Positions 1-5,591 of a stretch of DNA of 8,614 bases are shown in pieces. Origin of the DNA: an uncultured Azohydromonas sp. (lineage in GTDB: Bacteria; Pseudomonadota; Gammaproteobacteria; Burkholderiales; Burkholderiaceae_C); the NCBI RefSeq assembly GCF_937926365.1, contig NZ_CALAOH010000251.1:1-8614 (forward strand), given 5' to 3'. A program made the position numbers and the translations under genes. The notes under the pieces are model-generated. The model was given only the letters and a program-made list of their open reading frames with translations. It ran no database searches and was not told where the DNA came from. Position 1 is the first letter of the stretch. Every line of letters begins with the position of its first letter.

Positions 1-69
1 TCGGCCACCGTGCGCCGCGTCATCAACATGACGGCCCTGGCCGTGGCGGACGTGGTAGCGGCTTCCTGA
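1..69 (+). CDS. C-terminal fragment of an unidentified protein
   Basis: Frame 1 is open from the window edge to a TGA at 67-69 and encodes 22 residues, beginning SATVRRVINM and ending ADVVAAS. The gene's start lies outside the window. The tail is hydrophobic with an Arg-x-x-Asn step; this loosely resembles the end of sodium:dicarboxylate (DctA/GltP-type) symporters, which finish with an R-x-x-x-N stretch and a V-A-x-x-V-V-A run. The match is too short to name the protein. Support for real coding is that it reads through in one frame and is followed directly by a perfect palindrome of terminator type. Confidence 0.5.
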   Translation, partial: SATVRRVINMTALAVADVVAAS

Positions 70-82
70 GCGAGCTGTCTCA

Positions 83-112
83 GGTCACGGGCGGCGCGCG
101 CCGCCCGTGACC
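83..112. terminator. perfect 30-bp palindrome after the upstream gene, terminator-like
   Basis: The 15 bases at 83-97 (ggtcacgggcggcgc) are exactly the reverse complement of 98-112. As RNA it would fold into a very stable GC-rich hairpin with only a few unpaired central bases. It lies 14 bases after the stop of the upstream gene, where a terminator belongs, but no T run follows on either side (ggccacga downstream). It is therefore either a T-poor terminator or RNA-protecting 3' hairpin, or a palindromic protein-binding site. Confidence 0.55.
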
Positions 113-133
113 GGCCACGACCCCGGGTGGGTC

Positions 134-174
134 GGCGGCGGCGCGGATAATGCGCCGCCGCCTTTGTGCTTTTT
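134..174 (+). terminator. GC-rich hairpin with T-rich tail in the pyk leader
   Basis: The 11-base arm 134-144 (ggcggcggcgc) pairs perfectly with 152-162, leaving the 7-base loop GGATAAT. The stem is followed by TTT at 163-165 and T5 at 170-174, which gives the shape of an intrinsic terminator read on the + strand. It would stop transcripts arriving from the upstream gene, or act as an attenuator if pyk is also transcribed from further upstream. The loop contains the only plausible -10 hexamer for pyk. Confidence 0.5.
146..151 (+). promoter_or_regulatory. candidate -10 box for pyk
   Basis: GATAAT matches the sigma-70 -10 consensus TATAAT at five of six positions and would place the transcript start near 158, giving a leader of about 44 bases. 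No -35 resembling TTGACA lies 16-18 bases upstream. The same arrangement (good -10, no -35) recurs in front of fba, purC and purE in this window, which raises confidence that it is functional. Confidence 0.4.
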
Positions 175-192
175 GGATCCTGTTTTCCTTTC

Positions 193-197
193 GGAGA
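193..197 (+). promoter_or_regulatory. Shine-Dalgarno site fixing the pyk start
   Basis: GGAGA sits 4 bases before the ATG at 202. It favours this start over the in-frame GTG at 166, which has no such site, lies inside the leader hairpin tail and would add 12 residues not expected in pyruvate kinases. Confidence 0.75.
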
Positions 198-201
198 CTG
201 C

Positions 202-1632
202 ATGTCGCGCCAGACCAAGATCGTCGCCACCCTGGGCCCCGCCTCGTCCTCGCCGGAAACGCTGGAGGCCTTGATCCGCGCTGGCGTGGACGTGGTGCGG
301 TTGAATTTTTCGCACGGCACGGCGCAGGACCACATCGACCGCGCTGCCCTGGTGCGCGCCGCCGCGGAGCGCGCGGGCAAGTCGGTGGCGATCATGGCCG
401 ACCTGCAGGGCCCCAAGATCCGCGTCGGCAAGTTCGAGAACGGGCGCGTGATGCTCGAAGCCGGCCAGCCCTTCGTGCTGGATGCCGGCCTGAAGGAACT
501 GGGCAACGCCGAGCGCGTGGGCCTGGACTACAAGGAGCTGCCGCGCGACGTGAAGCCCGGCGACGTGCTGCTGCTCAATGACGGGCTGATCGTGCTGACC
601 GTGGACCGCGTGCAGGGCGAGGCGGTGCACACGCTGGTGAAGATCGGCGGCGAGCTCTCCAACAACAAGGGCATCAACAAGCAGGGCGGGGGGCTGACGG
701 CGCCCGCGCTCACGGGCAAGGACATGGAAGACATCCGCACCGCGATGAGCTTCCAGTGCGAGTACCTGGCGGTGAGCTTCCCCAAGAACGCCACCGACAT
801 GGAGATGGCGCGCCAGCTGGCCAACGTGGCTGGCGAGCCCTGGCGCCACAAGCCGGGGATGATCGCCAAGATCGAGCGCAGCGAGGCCATCCCGCAACTC
901 GAAGCCATCCTCAAGGCCAGCGACGGCATCATGGTTGCGCGCGGCGACTTGGCGGTGGAGGTAGGCAACGCCGCGGTGCCGGCCTTGCAGAAAAAGATGA
1001 TCCGCATGGCTCGCGCCATGGACAAGGTCGCCATCACTGCCACACAGATGATGGAGAGCATGATCGTCAACCCGGTGCCCACGCGCGCCGAGGTTTCCGA
1101 CGTGGCCAACGCTGTGCTCGACGGTACCGACGCCGTGATGCTCAGCGCCGAGACGGCCGCAGGGCGCTTCCCTGTGGAGACCGTCTCGTACATGGCCGCC
1201 ATCTGCGTCGAGGCCGAGCGCGCCGAGGACGGGCGGCTGGACGGTGACCTGACCGGGCGCAGCTTCGCGCGCATCGACCAAAGCATCGCCATGGGGGCGC
1301 TCTTCACCGCGCACCACCTGGGCTGCAAGGCCATCCTGGCGCTCACCGAGAGCGGCTCCACCGCGCTGTGGATGAGCCGCCATCGCATCCACACGCCCAT
1401 CTACGGCCTGACCTCGCAGCCGCTGACGCAGCGCCGCATGGCGCTCTACCGCAACGTGCAGCCGCTGCTCATGCCACGACTGAACGACCGCGACGAGGCC
1501 CTGCGCCAGGCCGAGGCGCTGCTGGTGGCGCGCGGCGTGCTGATGCCTGGCGATACCTACGCCATCACCTGCGGCGAGCCCATGGGCCACCCCGGTGGCA
1601 CCAACATGCTCAAGGTCGTCGAGGTGCGCTGA
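202..1632 (+). CDS. pyk: pyruvate kinase (PykA-like)
   Basis: Cytoplasmic enzyme of 476 residues converting phosphoenolpyruvate and ADP to pyruvate and ATP, the last step of glycolysis. The N-terminal barrel starts at TKIVATLGPAS and has the R33-N35-S37 cluster in VRLNFSHGT, then ADLQGPKIR at 66-74. A lid (B) domain spans roughly 75-165. The barrel resumes with IAKIE (catalytic Lys223, metal ligand Glu225), MVARGD (metal ligand Asp249), TATQMMESM at 279-287 and the long conserved stretch at 294-321 (PTRAEVSD to SAETAAG). The C-terminal regulatory domain is about 345-476. The NNKGINK-GGGL segment at 154-165 resembles E. coli PykA more than PykF. The common GDLG motif reads GDLA here, a change I believe occurs in related betaproteobacterial enzymes. 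Full length; fba follows on the same strand 208 bases downstream. Confidence 0.97.
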   Translation: MSRQTKIVATLGPASSSPETLEALIRAGVDVVRLNFSHGTAQDHIDRAALVRAAAERAGKSVAIMADLQGPKIRVGKFENGRVMLEAGQPFVLDAGLKELGNAERVGLDYKELPRDVKPGDVLLLNDGLIVLTVDRVQGEAVHTLVKIGGELSNNKGINKQGGGLTAPALTGKDMEDIRTAMSFQCEYLAVSFPKNATDMEMARQLANVAGEPWRHKPGMIAKIERSEAIPQLEAILKASDGIMVARGDLAVEVGNAAVPALQKKMIRMARAMDKVAITATQMMESMIVNPVPTRAEVSDVANAVLDGTDAVMLSAETAAGRFPVETVSYMAAICVEAERAEDGRLDGDLTGRSFARIDQSIAMGALFTAHHLGCKAILALTESGSTALWMSRHRIHTPIYGLTSQPLTQRRMALYRNVQPLLMPRLNDRDEALRQAEALLVARGVLMPGDTYAITCGEPMGHPGGTNMLKVVEVR

Positions 1633-1665
1633 CAAAGACCCGCCCACGCTGGCCCGCCGCCGTGG

Positions 1666-1692
1666 GCACGGGCTCACGCCGTGAGCCCGTGC
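1666..1692 (+). terminator. 12-bp hairpin after pyk, terminator-like
   Basis: gcacgggctcac at 1666-1677 pairs perfectly with 1681-1692 around the central GCC. It begins 33 bases after the pyk stop, where a terminator would be expected. The following bases (actcttgaca) have no T run, so termination may be weak or the hairpin may mainly stabilise the pyk 3' end. An overlapping alternative pairing, cccacg at 1643-1648 with cgtggg at 1661-1666, would compete with the base of this stem. Confidence 0.5.
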
Positions 1693-1732
1693 ACTCTTGA
1701 CATGGATCGAGGAAGGCCCGGTTCGGGCGTGT

Positions 1733-1770
1733 GCCGCCCGGGTGGGCGGCCCTGGGCGCGCCGGTAAAAT
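1733..1770 (+). promoter_or_regulatory. candidate fba promoter with adjoining inverted repeat
   Basis: TAAAAT at 1765-1770 is a good -10 box and stands out in very GC-rich DNA; it would start transcription near 1777 and give a leader of about 64 bases. The -35 position (about 1742-1747) shows no consensus. It is instead occupied by the right half of an inverted repeat, gccgccc (1733-1739) and gggcggc (1744-1750), which could be an operator or a chance GC-rich fold. Confidence 0.4.
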
Positions 1771-1840
1771 TTCGCCCGCGCGGCGGCGAGCACGCCGTCT
1801 GCTCAAGCTTTCTTCTCATCACTTCCCGGGGACTTTCACC

Positions 1841-2905
1841 ATGCCTCTCGTCTCGATGCGCCAGCTGCTGGACCATGCCGCCGAAAACGGCTACGGCATT
1901 CCGGCTTTCAACGTCAACAACCTGGAGCAGGTGCAGGCCGTGATGGAGGCGGCCAAGGAGACCGGCGCGCCGGTGATCCTGCAGGCCAGCGCCGGGGCGC
2001 GGAAGTACGCGGGCGAGAGCTTCATCAAGCACCTGATCCAGGCCGCCATCGAGGCCTATCCGCAGATTCCGCTGGTCATGCACCAGGACCACGGCCAGAG
2101 CCCGGCCATCTGCCAGGGCGCCATCGACCTGGGCTTCGGCTCGGTGATGATGGACGGCTCGCTGATGGAAGACGGCAAGACGCCGTCCAGCTACGAGTAC
2201 AACGTGGACGTCACCCGCAAGGTGGTCCAGATGGCCCACAAGGTGGGCGTGACCGTCGAGGGCGAGCTTGGCTGCCTGGGCTCGCTGGAAACCGGTGAGG
2301 CCGGCGAGGAGGACGGCATCGGCGCGGTGGGCAAGCTAGACCACTCGGCGCTGCTGACCGACCCGGAGCAGGCCGCCGACTTCGTCAAGCAGACGCAACT
2401 CGACGCACTGGCCATCGCCATCGGCACCAGCCACGGCGCCTACAAGTTCTCCCGCAAGCCCACCGGCGACATCCTGGCCATCTCGCGCGTCAAGGAAATC
2501 CACGCCCGCATCCCCAACACGCACCTGGTGATGCATGGCTCCTCGTCGGTGCCGCAGGACCTGCTGGCCATCATCAACCAGTACGGCGGCAAGATGAAGG
2601 AAACCTACGGGGTACCGGTCGAGGAGATCCAGGAAGCCATCAAGTACGGCGTGCGCAAAATCAACATCGACACCGACATCCGCCTGGCGATGACGGGCGC
2701 GGTGCGCAAGTTCCAGGCCGAGAACCCCGACAAGTTCGACATGCGCGAGTGGATGAAGCCCGCGCGCGAAGCCGCCAAGCAGATCTGCAAGCAGCGCTAC
2801 CTGGAGTTCGGCTGCGAGGGCCAGGGCTCCAAGATCAAGGCGGTGTCGCTGGACGAGATGGCTGCCAAGTACGCCAGCGGCGCGCTGGCCCAGGTCGTGC
2901 AGTGA
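1841..2905 (+). CDS. fba: fructose-1,6-bisphosphate aldolase, class II
   Basis: A 354-residue zinc-dependent aldolase interconverting fructose 1,6-bisphosphate with dihydroxyacetone phosphate and glyceraldehyde 3-phosphate, in glycolysis, gluconeogenesis and, where present, the Calvin cycle. The motif HQDHG at 81-85 carries the catalytic Asp83 and zinc ligand His84. Further metal ligands are expected at Glu142 (VEGELG), His198 (GTSHG) and His232 (MHGSSSVP). The phosphate-binding NIDTD is at 275-279. The insertions and length fit the longer class IIB/CbbA-type enzymes. The ATG at 1841 is chosen because GGGGA at 1828-1832 lies 8 bases upstream and the protein then begins PLVSMRQLLDHA, as is usual; the frame stays open back to about 1697 but that stretch is leader. 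It is followed by a strong terminator. Confidence 0.97.
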   Translation: MPLVSMRQLLDHAAENGYGIPAFNVNNLEQVQAVMEAAKETGAPVILQASAGARKYAGESFIKHLIQAAIEAYPQIPLVMHQDHGQSPAICQGAIDLGFGSVMMDGSLMEDGKTPSSYEYNVDVTRKVVQMAHKVGVTVEGELGCLGSLETGEAGEEDGIGAVGKLDHSALLTDPEQAADFVKQTQLDALAIAIGTSHGAYKFSRKPTGDILAISRVKEIHARIPNTHLVMHGSSSVPQDLLAIINQYGGKMKETYGVPVEEIQEAIKYGVRKINIDTDIRLAMTGAVRKFQAENPDKFDMREWMKPAREAAKQICKQRYLEFGCEGQGSKIKAVSLDEMAAKYASGALAQVVQ

Positions 2906-2949
2906 TCTCCCTGGGCCGCCCGGCCCGTGAACCCACCGCATGACGCACC

Positions 2950-2973
2950 AGGCCCGCTTCGGCGGGCCTTTTT
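2950..2973 (+). terminator. intrinsic terminator of fba
   Basis: aggcccgc (2950-2957) pairs with gcgggcct (2962-2969) around the very stable tetraloop TTCG, followed immediately by a T5 run at 2969-2973. This is a classical rho-independent terminator, 45 bases after the fba stop, and it separates fba from purC transcription. Confidence 0.92.
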
Positions 2974-2981
2974 GCTGCTCC

Positions 2982-2987
2982 TACAAT
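2982..2987 (+). promoter_or_regulatory. candidate -10 box for purC
   Basis: TACAAT, five of six matches to the sigma-70 consensus, lies 8 bases after the fba terminator T run. The transcript would start near 2994 with a leader of about 31 bases. A -35 at normal spacing would fall at about 2959-2964, inside the terminator hairpin, and shows no TTGACA similarity. No PUR-box type operator is evident. Confidence 0.45.
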
Positions 2988-2996
2988 CCCGCCTCA

Positions 2997-3003
2997 TTTT
3001 TTT
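2997..3003 (+). promoter_or_regulatory. U-rich purC leader lacking a Shine-Dalgarno site
   Basis: A run of seven T lies 21 bases before the purC ATG. The intervening sequence (gcacagcaccgcctgaccgcc) contains no GGAG-like site within the normal 4-12 base window. The U run would be near the 5' end of the mRNA and could serve ribosomal protein S1-assisted initiation; that role is inference. Confidence 0.35.
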
Positions 3004-3024
3004 GCACAGCACCGCCTGACCGCC

Positions 3025-3933
3025 ATGACCACTGCCCTGCACGAGAGCTCCATCACCTCACTGCCGCTGCTGGCCCGCGGCAAGGTGCGCGACAACTACG
3101 CCGTTGGCGCCGACCGGCTACTGATGGTGGCCAGCGACCGGCTCTCGGCCTTCGACGTGGTGATGGGCGAGCCCATTCCGGGCAAGGGAGAGTTGCTGAC
3201 GAAGATGGCGCTGTTCTGGTTCGAGCGCCTGGGCCACGTGGTGCCTAACCACCTCACTGGCGAGGATCCCGAATCCGTCGTGACCGAGGCCGAGCGTGAG
3301 CAGGTGCGCGGCCGCTCCATGCTGGTCAAACGCCTGAAGCCGCTGCCCGTGGAGGCCGTGGTGCGTGGCTACCTGGCCGGCAGCGGCTGGAAGGAATACC
3401 AGCAAAGTGGCACGGTCTGCGGCGTGGCACTGCCCGCGGGCCTGCACAACGCGGCCAAGCTCGCCGAGCCCATCTTCACGCCCGCGACCAAGGCCGAGAT
3501 GGGCGAGCACGACGAGAACATCAGCTTCGAGCGCATGGTCGAGATCGTTGGCCGGGACCTCGCCGAGCAGGTGCGCGCGGTGTCGGTCCGGCTCTACCGC
3601 GAGGCCGCGGACTTCGCGCTGACCAAGGGCATCATCATCGCGGACACCAAATTCGAGTTCGGGCTGGACGAAGCCGGGCAGCTGACGCTGATGGACGAGG
3701 TGCTCACGCCCGACTCCTCGCGCTACTGGCCTGTGGAGAGCTACGCCGACGCAGTGGCCCGCGGCGACAACCCGCCCAGCTACGACAAGCAGTTCGTGCG
3801 CGACTGGCTGGAAGCGGCCCAGGTGGATGGCCAGCCCTGGAACAAGAAGGCCCCTGCGCCGGCGCTGCCCGCGGACGTGGTGCAGAAAACCGCCGACAAG
3901 TACCGCGAGGCGCTGCAGCGGCTCACAGCCTGA
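3025..3933 (+). CDS. purC: phosphoribosylaminoimidazole-succinocarboxamide (SAICAR) synthase
   Basis: A 302-residue cytoplasmic ligase that joins CAIR and L-aspartate with ATP cleavage to give SAICAR in de novo IMP synthesis. Visible family motifs are the nucleotide-binding LARGKVRDNY at 16-25, ASDRLSAFDV at 36-45, VVRGYLAGSGWKEYQ at 112-126, PIFTPATKAE at 149-158, ADTKFEFG at 206-213 and the Mg-site MDEVLTPDSSRYW at 223-235. The length corresponds to the longer form (like yeast Ade1, about 300 residues), not the short E. coli type of about 237. The ATG at 3025 gives the normal family N-terminus even though no Shine-Dalgarno precedes it. PurC uses the product of PurE, encoded 2.7 kb downstream, so the cluster is split. 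Confidence 0.96.
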   Translation: MTTALHESSITSLPLLARGKVRDNYAVGADRLLMVASDRLSAFDVVMGEPIPGKGELLTKMALFWFERLGHVVPNHLTGEDPESVVTEAEREQVRGRSMLVKRLKPLPVEAVVRGYLAGSGWKEYQQSGTVCGVALPAGLHNAAKLAEPIFTPATKAEMGEHDENISFERMVEIVGRDLAEQVRAVSVRLYREAADFALTKGIIIADTKFEFGLDEAGQLTLMDEVLTPDSSRYWPVESYADAVARGDNPPSYDKQFVRDWLEAAQVDGQPWNKKAPAPALPADVVQKTADKYREALQRLTA

Positions 3934-4004
3934 GTCGGAACGACCGAAACAGGCGGGCTGAATCGGGAATAGTGCTCCTTCCTGACACATCGGAAGGTGG
4001 ATTG

Positions 4005-4026
4005 GTGTAAGTATTTCTGCGTGTAA
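4005..4026. repeat. direct repeat GTGTAA x2 upstream of the chemoreceptor promoter
   Basis: GTGTAA occurs at 4005-4010 and again at 4021-4026, 16 bases apart start to start, in the AT-richer stretch just before the candidate sigma-28 promoter. A short inverted repeat, ctgcgt (4017-4022) and acgcag (4038-4043), overlaps it. These could be regulator half-sites, but no known consensus is recognised. Confidence 0.25.
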
Positions 4027-4034
4027 TCCCTCCT

Positions 4035-4061
4035 CAAACGCAGCGCACTTCCACCCGATAA
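4035..4061 (+). promoter_or_regulatory. candidate sigma-28 (FliA) promoter for the chemoreceptor gene
   Basis: CCCGATAA at 4054-4061 matches the flagellar sigma-28 -10 element GCCGATAA at seven of eight positions. CAAA at 4035-4038 lies 15 bases upstream, the spacing of the TAAA-N15-GCCGATAA consensus; reading the -35 as CTCAA, as in some betaproteobacterial flagellar promoters, also fits approximately. The start site would fall near 4068. FliA commonly drives chemoreceptor genes, so motif and gene content agree. Confidence 0.55.
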
Positions 4062-4080
4062 GACTGTGATGTCCTGTAGT

Positions 4081-4095
4081 CGCTCCTTTGGAGCG
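4081..4095 (+). other. small hairpin in the chemoreceptor leader
   Basis: cgctcc (4081-4086) pairs with ggagcg (4090-4095) around TTT. It falls inside the predicted leader, between the candidate start site near 4068 and the Shine-Dalgarno at 4111, and could affect translation or mRNA stability. The right arm contains GGAG, but no start codon lies at a suitable distance after it. Confidence 0.3.
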
Positions 4096-4110
4096 TGGAC
4101 CCGCTGTTTT

Positions 4111-4115
4111 GGAGA
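4111..4115 (+). promoter_or_regulatory. Shine-Dalgarno site fixing the chemoreceptor start
   Basis: GGAGA lies 7 bases before the ATG at 4123. This decides against the upstream in-frame GTG at 4066, which overlaps the predicted transcript start and has no ribosome site. Confidence 0.75.
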
Positions 4116-4122
4116 CGATCCC

Positions 4123-5496
4123 ATGCTCAGACTTTTCCGCCGTTCCGAGGGCGGTGCTGGCGCCAAGCCTGATCAAGGCGCCGCACCGCCGAACGTATCC
4201 GTGGCAGGCAGCACCGATGCGGTGGCGGTGGTCAGGGCGATGTCCACCCAGGCCTCCAACGTCGGGCGCGATGCCGCCGAGGTGCGCGGCGCCATGGAGG
4301 ACACGCAGAAGATCGTCCACGCCCAGGGGCAGGCCATGCAGCAGGTGGCCCAGCAGCTCGACGAGGTGCAGCGGGCGCAGGGCTCCATCGCCACGGCGAC
4401 GCTGGAGACGCTGCAGGCGGTGGCCCATGCGCGCGAGGCGCTGCAGGCGGTGAGCCGCGAGGTACAGGGCATCGTGGAGACGCTGCACCAGGTTTCGGAC
4501 GCGGCCGGGCAGATCACGCAGATCGCGCTGCAGACACGGCTGGTGGCTTTCAACGCCTCGGTGGAGGCCAAGCGCGCCGGCGACGCCGGCCGCGGCTTCG
4601 GCGTGGTGGCCGACGCGGTCAAGGACCTTGCCGGCCAGGTCGAAACCACCTCCAAGACCATCATGCGCACCGTGGGCCAGCTCGACGAGCGCATCGAGAG
4701 CTTCAGCCGCGACCTGCGCTTCGACGACAGCGCCGACGTCAGCGCCCGCAGCGCCGTGCACGTGGCCTTCAGCAGCGTCGAGGCGGACGTGGAGCGCATC
4801 AGCCAGGCTGCGGACCAGAGCCGCAACATTTGCGCTCGGCTCAACGAACACACCCAGGAGCTGGAGAGCGAGGTGCAGCAGGCTTCCGCCCGGCTCAACA
4901 CCGCGCTGGCGTGCAGTGACCGCTTCCTCAAGGTGTCGGAGGCCATGATCGAGCAGGTGGCGGGCTTCGGCATCGAGACCGAGGACACACCCTTCATCCA
5001 GGCCGCACAGCAGGCCGCCAACGAAATCTCCACGCTGCTGGAGAACGCGGTGCGCCAGGGCAGCGTGAAGCTCAGTGACCTGTTCGACGAGCAGTACCGG
5101 GGCATCCCGAAAACCAACCCGCCGCAGTACCTCACGCGCTTCGTGGACGTGGCCGACCGGGTGTTCCCGCAGGTACAGGAGCGCTTCCTGGCGCTGTCGC
5201 CGCGCGTGAGCTACTGCATTGCCGTGGACCGCAACGGCTACTGCCCGATGCACAACAAGAAGTACTCGCTGCCCCAGCGCGGCGACGTGGTCTGGGACAC
5301 GGCCAACAGCCGCTACCGCCGCATCTTCAACGACCGAACCGGCCTGGCCTCGGCGCGCAACCAGCGCCCGTTCCTGCTGCAGACCTACCGCCGCGACATG
5401 GGCGGCGGCCAGCATGTGCTGCTCAAGGAGGTCTCGGCGCCCATCAGCGTCGGCGGACGCCACTGGGGCGGCCTGCGCATCGGCTTCAGCTTCTGA
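4123..5496 (+). CDS. soluble methyl-accepting chemotaxis-like receptor with C-terminal sensory-type module
   Basis: A 457-residue protein with no signal peptide or membrane segment, so cytoplasmic. After a short basic and Ala/Pro-rich N-terminus (1-30), residues 30-310 are heptad-like and Gln/Ala/Glu-rich, as in a coiled-coil signalling hairpin. The tip at 137-170 (QTRLVAFNASVEAKRAGD, then GRGFGVVADAV-K-DLA) is clearly the MCP tip that contacts CheA/CheW, but differs from the usual QTNILALNAAVEAARAGE and EVRxLA; the tip Arg151 is kept. Residues 320-457 form a compact region with PPQYLTRFVD, AVDRNGYCPMHN (367-378), RRIFNDRTGL, FLLQTYRRDMGGG and GRHWGGLR, which I take to be a ligand-binding domain, perhaps Cache/PAS-like, though the fold is inferred. 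No C-terminal NWETF-type CheR/CheB tether is present (it ends GFSF). A sigma-28-like promoter precedes it. It interrupts purC-purE; ligand unknown. Confidence 0.88.
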   Translation: MLRLFRRSEGGAGAKPDQGAAPPNVSVAGSTDAVAVVRAMSTQASNVGRDAAEVRGAMEDTQKIVHAQGQAMQQVAQQLDEVQRAQGSIATATLETLQAVAHAREALQAVSREVQGIVETLHQVSDAAGQITQIALQTRLVAFNASVEAKRAGDAGRGFGVVADAVKDLAGQVETTSKTIMRTVGQLDERIESFSRDLRFDDSADVSARSAVHVAFSSVEADVERISQAADQSRNICARLNEHTQELESEVQQASARLNTALACSDRFLKVSEAMIEQVAGFGIETEDTPFIQAAQQAANEISTLLENAVRQGSVKLSDLFDEQYRGIPKTNPPQYLTRFVDVADRVFPQVQERFLALSPRVSYCIAVDRNGYCPMHNKKYSLPQRGDVVWDTANSRYRRIFNDRTGLASARNQRPFLLQTYRRDMGGGQHVLLKEVSAPISVGGRHWGGLRIGFSF

Positions 5497-5518
5497 GCGC
5501 AGCGCGCACCCAATGAAG

Positions 5519-5543
5519 AACGGCCCGGGATTCCGGGCCGTTT
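5519..5543. terminator. shared terminator between convergent genes
   Basis: aacggcccgg (5519-5528) pairs perfectly with ccgggccgtt (5533-5542) around GATT. On the + strand it is followed by TTTCTCC; on the minus strand the stem is followed by the T-rich TTCTTCATT. It lies between the stops of the chemoreceptor (+) and the thioredoxin/TPR gene (minus), so it probably terminates both directions. Confidence 0.85.
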
Positions 5544-5564
5544 CTCCATGGCGCTCCAGGCCGT

Positions 5565-5582
5565 GCCGGGTTTGCTCCCGGC
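5565..5582 (-). terminator. second small inverted repeat near the thioredoxin gene stop
   Basis: gccggg (5565-5570) pairs with cccggc (5577-5582) with a 6-base loop, 9 bases beyond the minus-strand stop. There is no T run after it on the minus strand, so it is at most an accessory 3' hairpin upstream of the stronger shared one. Confidence 0.25.
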
Positions 5583-5591
5583 CGGGCCGAA

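Noticed and set aside
1697..1702. TTGACA, a perfect -35 hexamer between pyk and fba
   Set aside because: No -10-like sequence lies 15-19 bases downstream (around 1720), and the likely fba -10 at 1765 is 62 bases away, so it is probably a chance match.
85..1806. Minus-strand open frame of 573 codons covering all of pyk
   Set aside because: Same mirror-frame effect; it spans both flanking intergenic regions and contains no domain or ribosome site.
2913..2926. Small hairpin gggcc/ggccc just after the fba stop
   Set aside because: Five GC pairs in GC-rich DNA are expected by chance, and a much stronger terminator lies 24 bases further on.
3977..3997. Inverted repeat ccttcc/ggaagg after purC as a purC terminator
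   Set aside because: Only a 6-bp stem with a 9-base loop and no T run; too weak to call. No convincing purC terminator was found.
3934..4122. A small gene or mobile-element remnant in the GC-poor purC-chemoreceptor gap
   Set aside because: No start codon with a ribosome site opens a frame of useful length, and no terminal inverted repeats or target duplications are visible.
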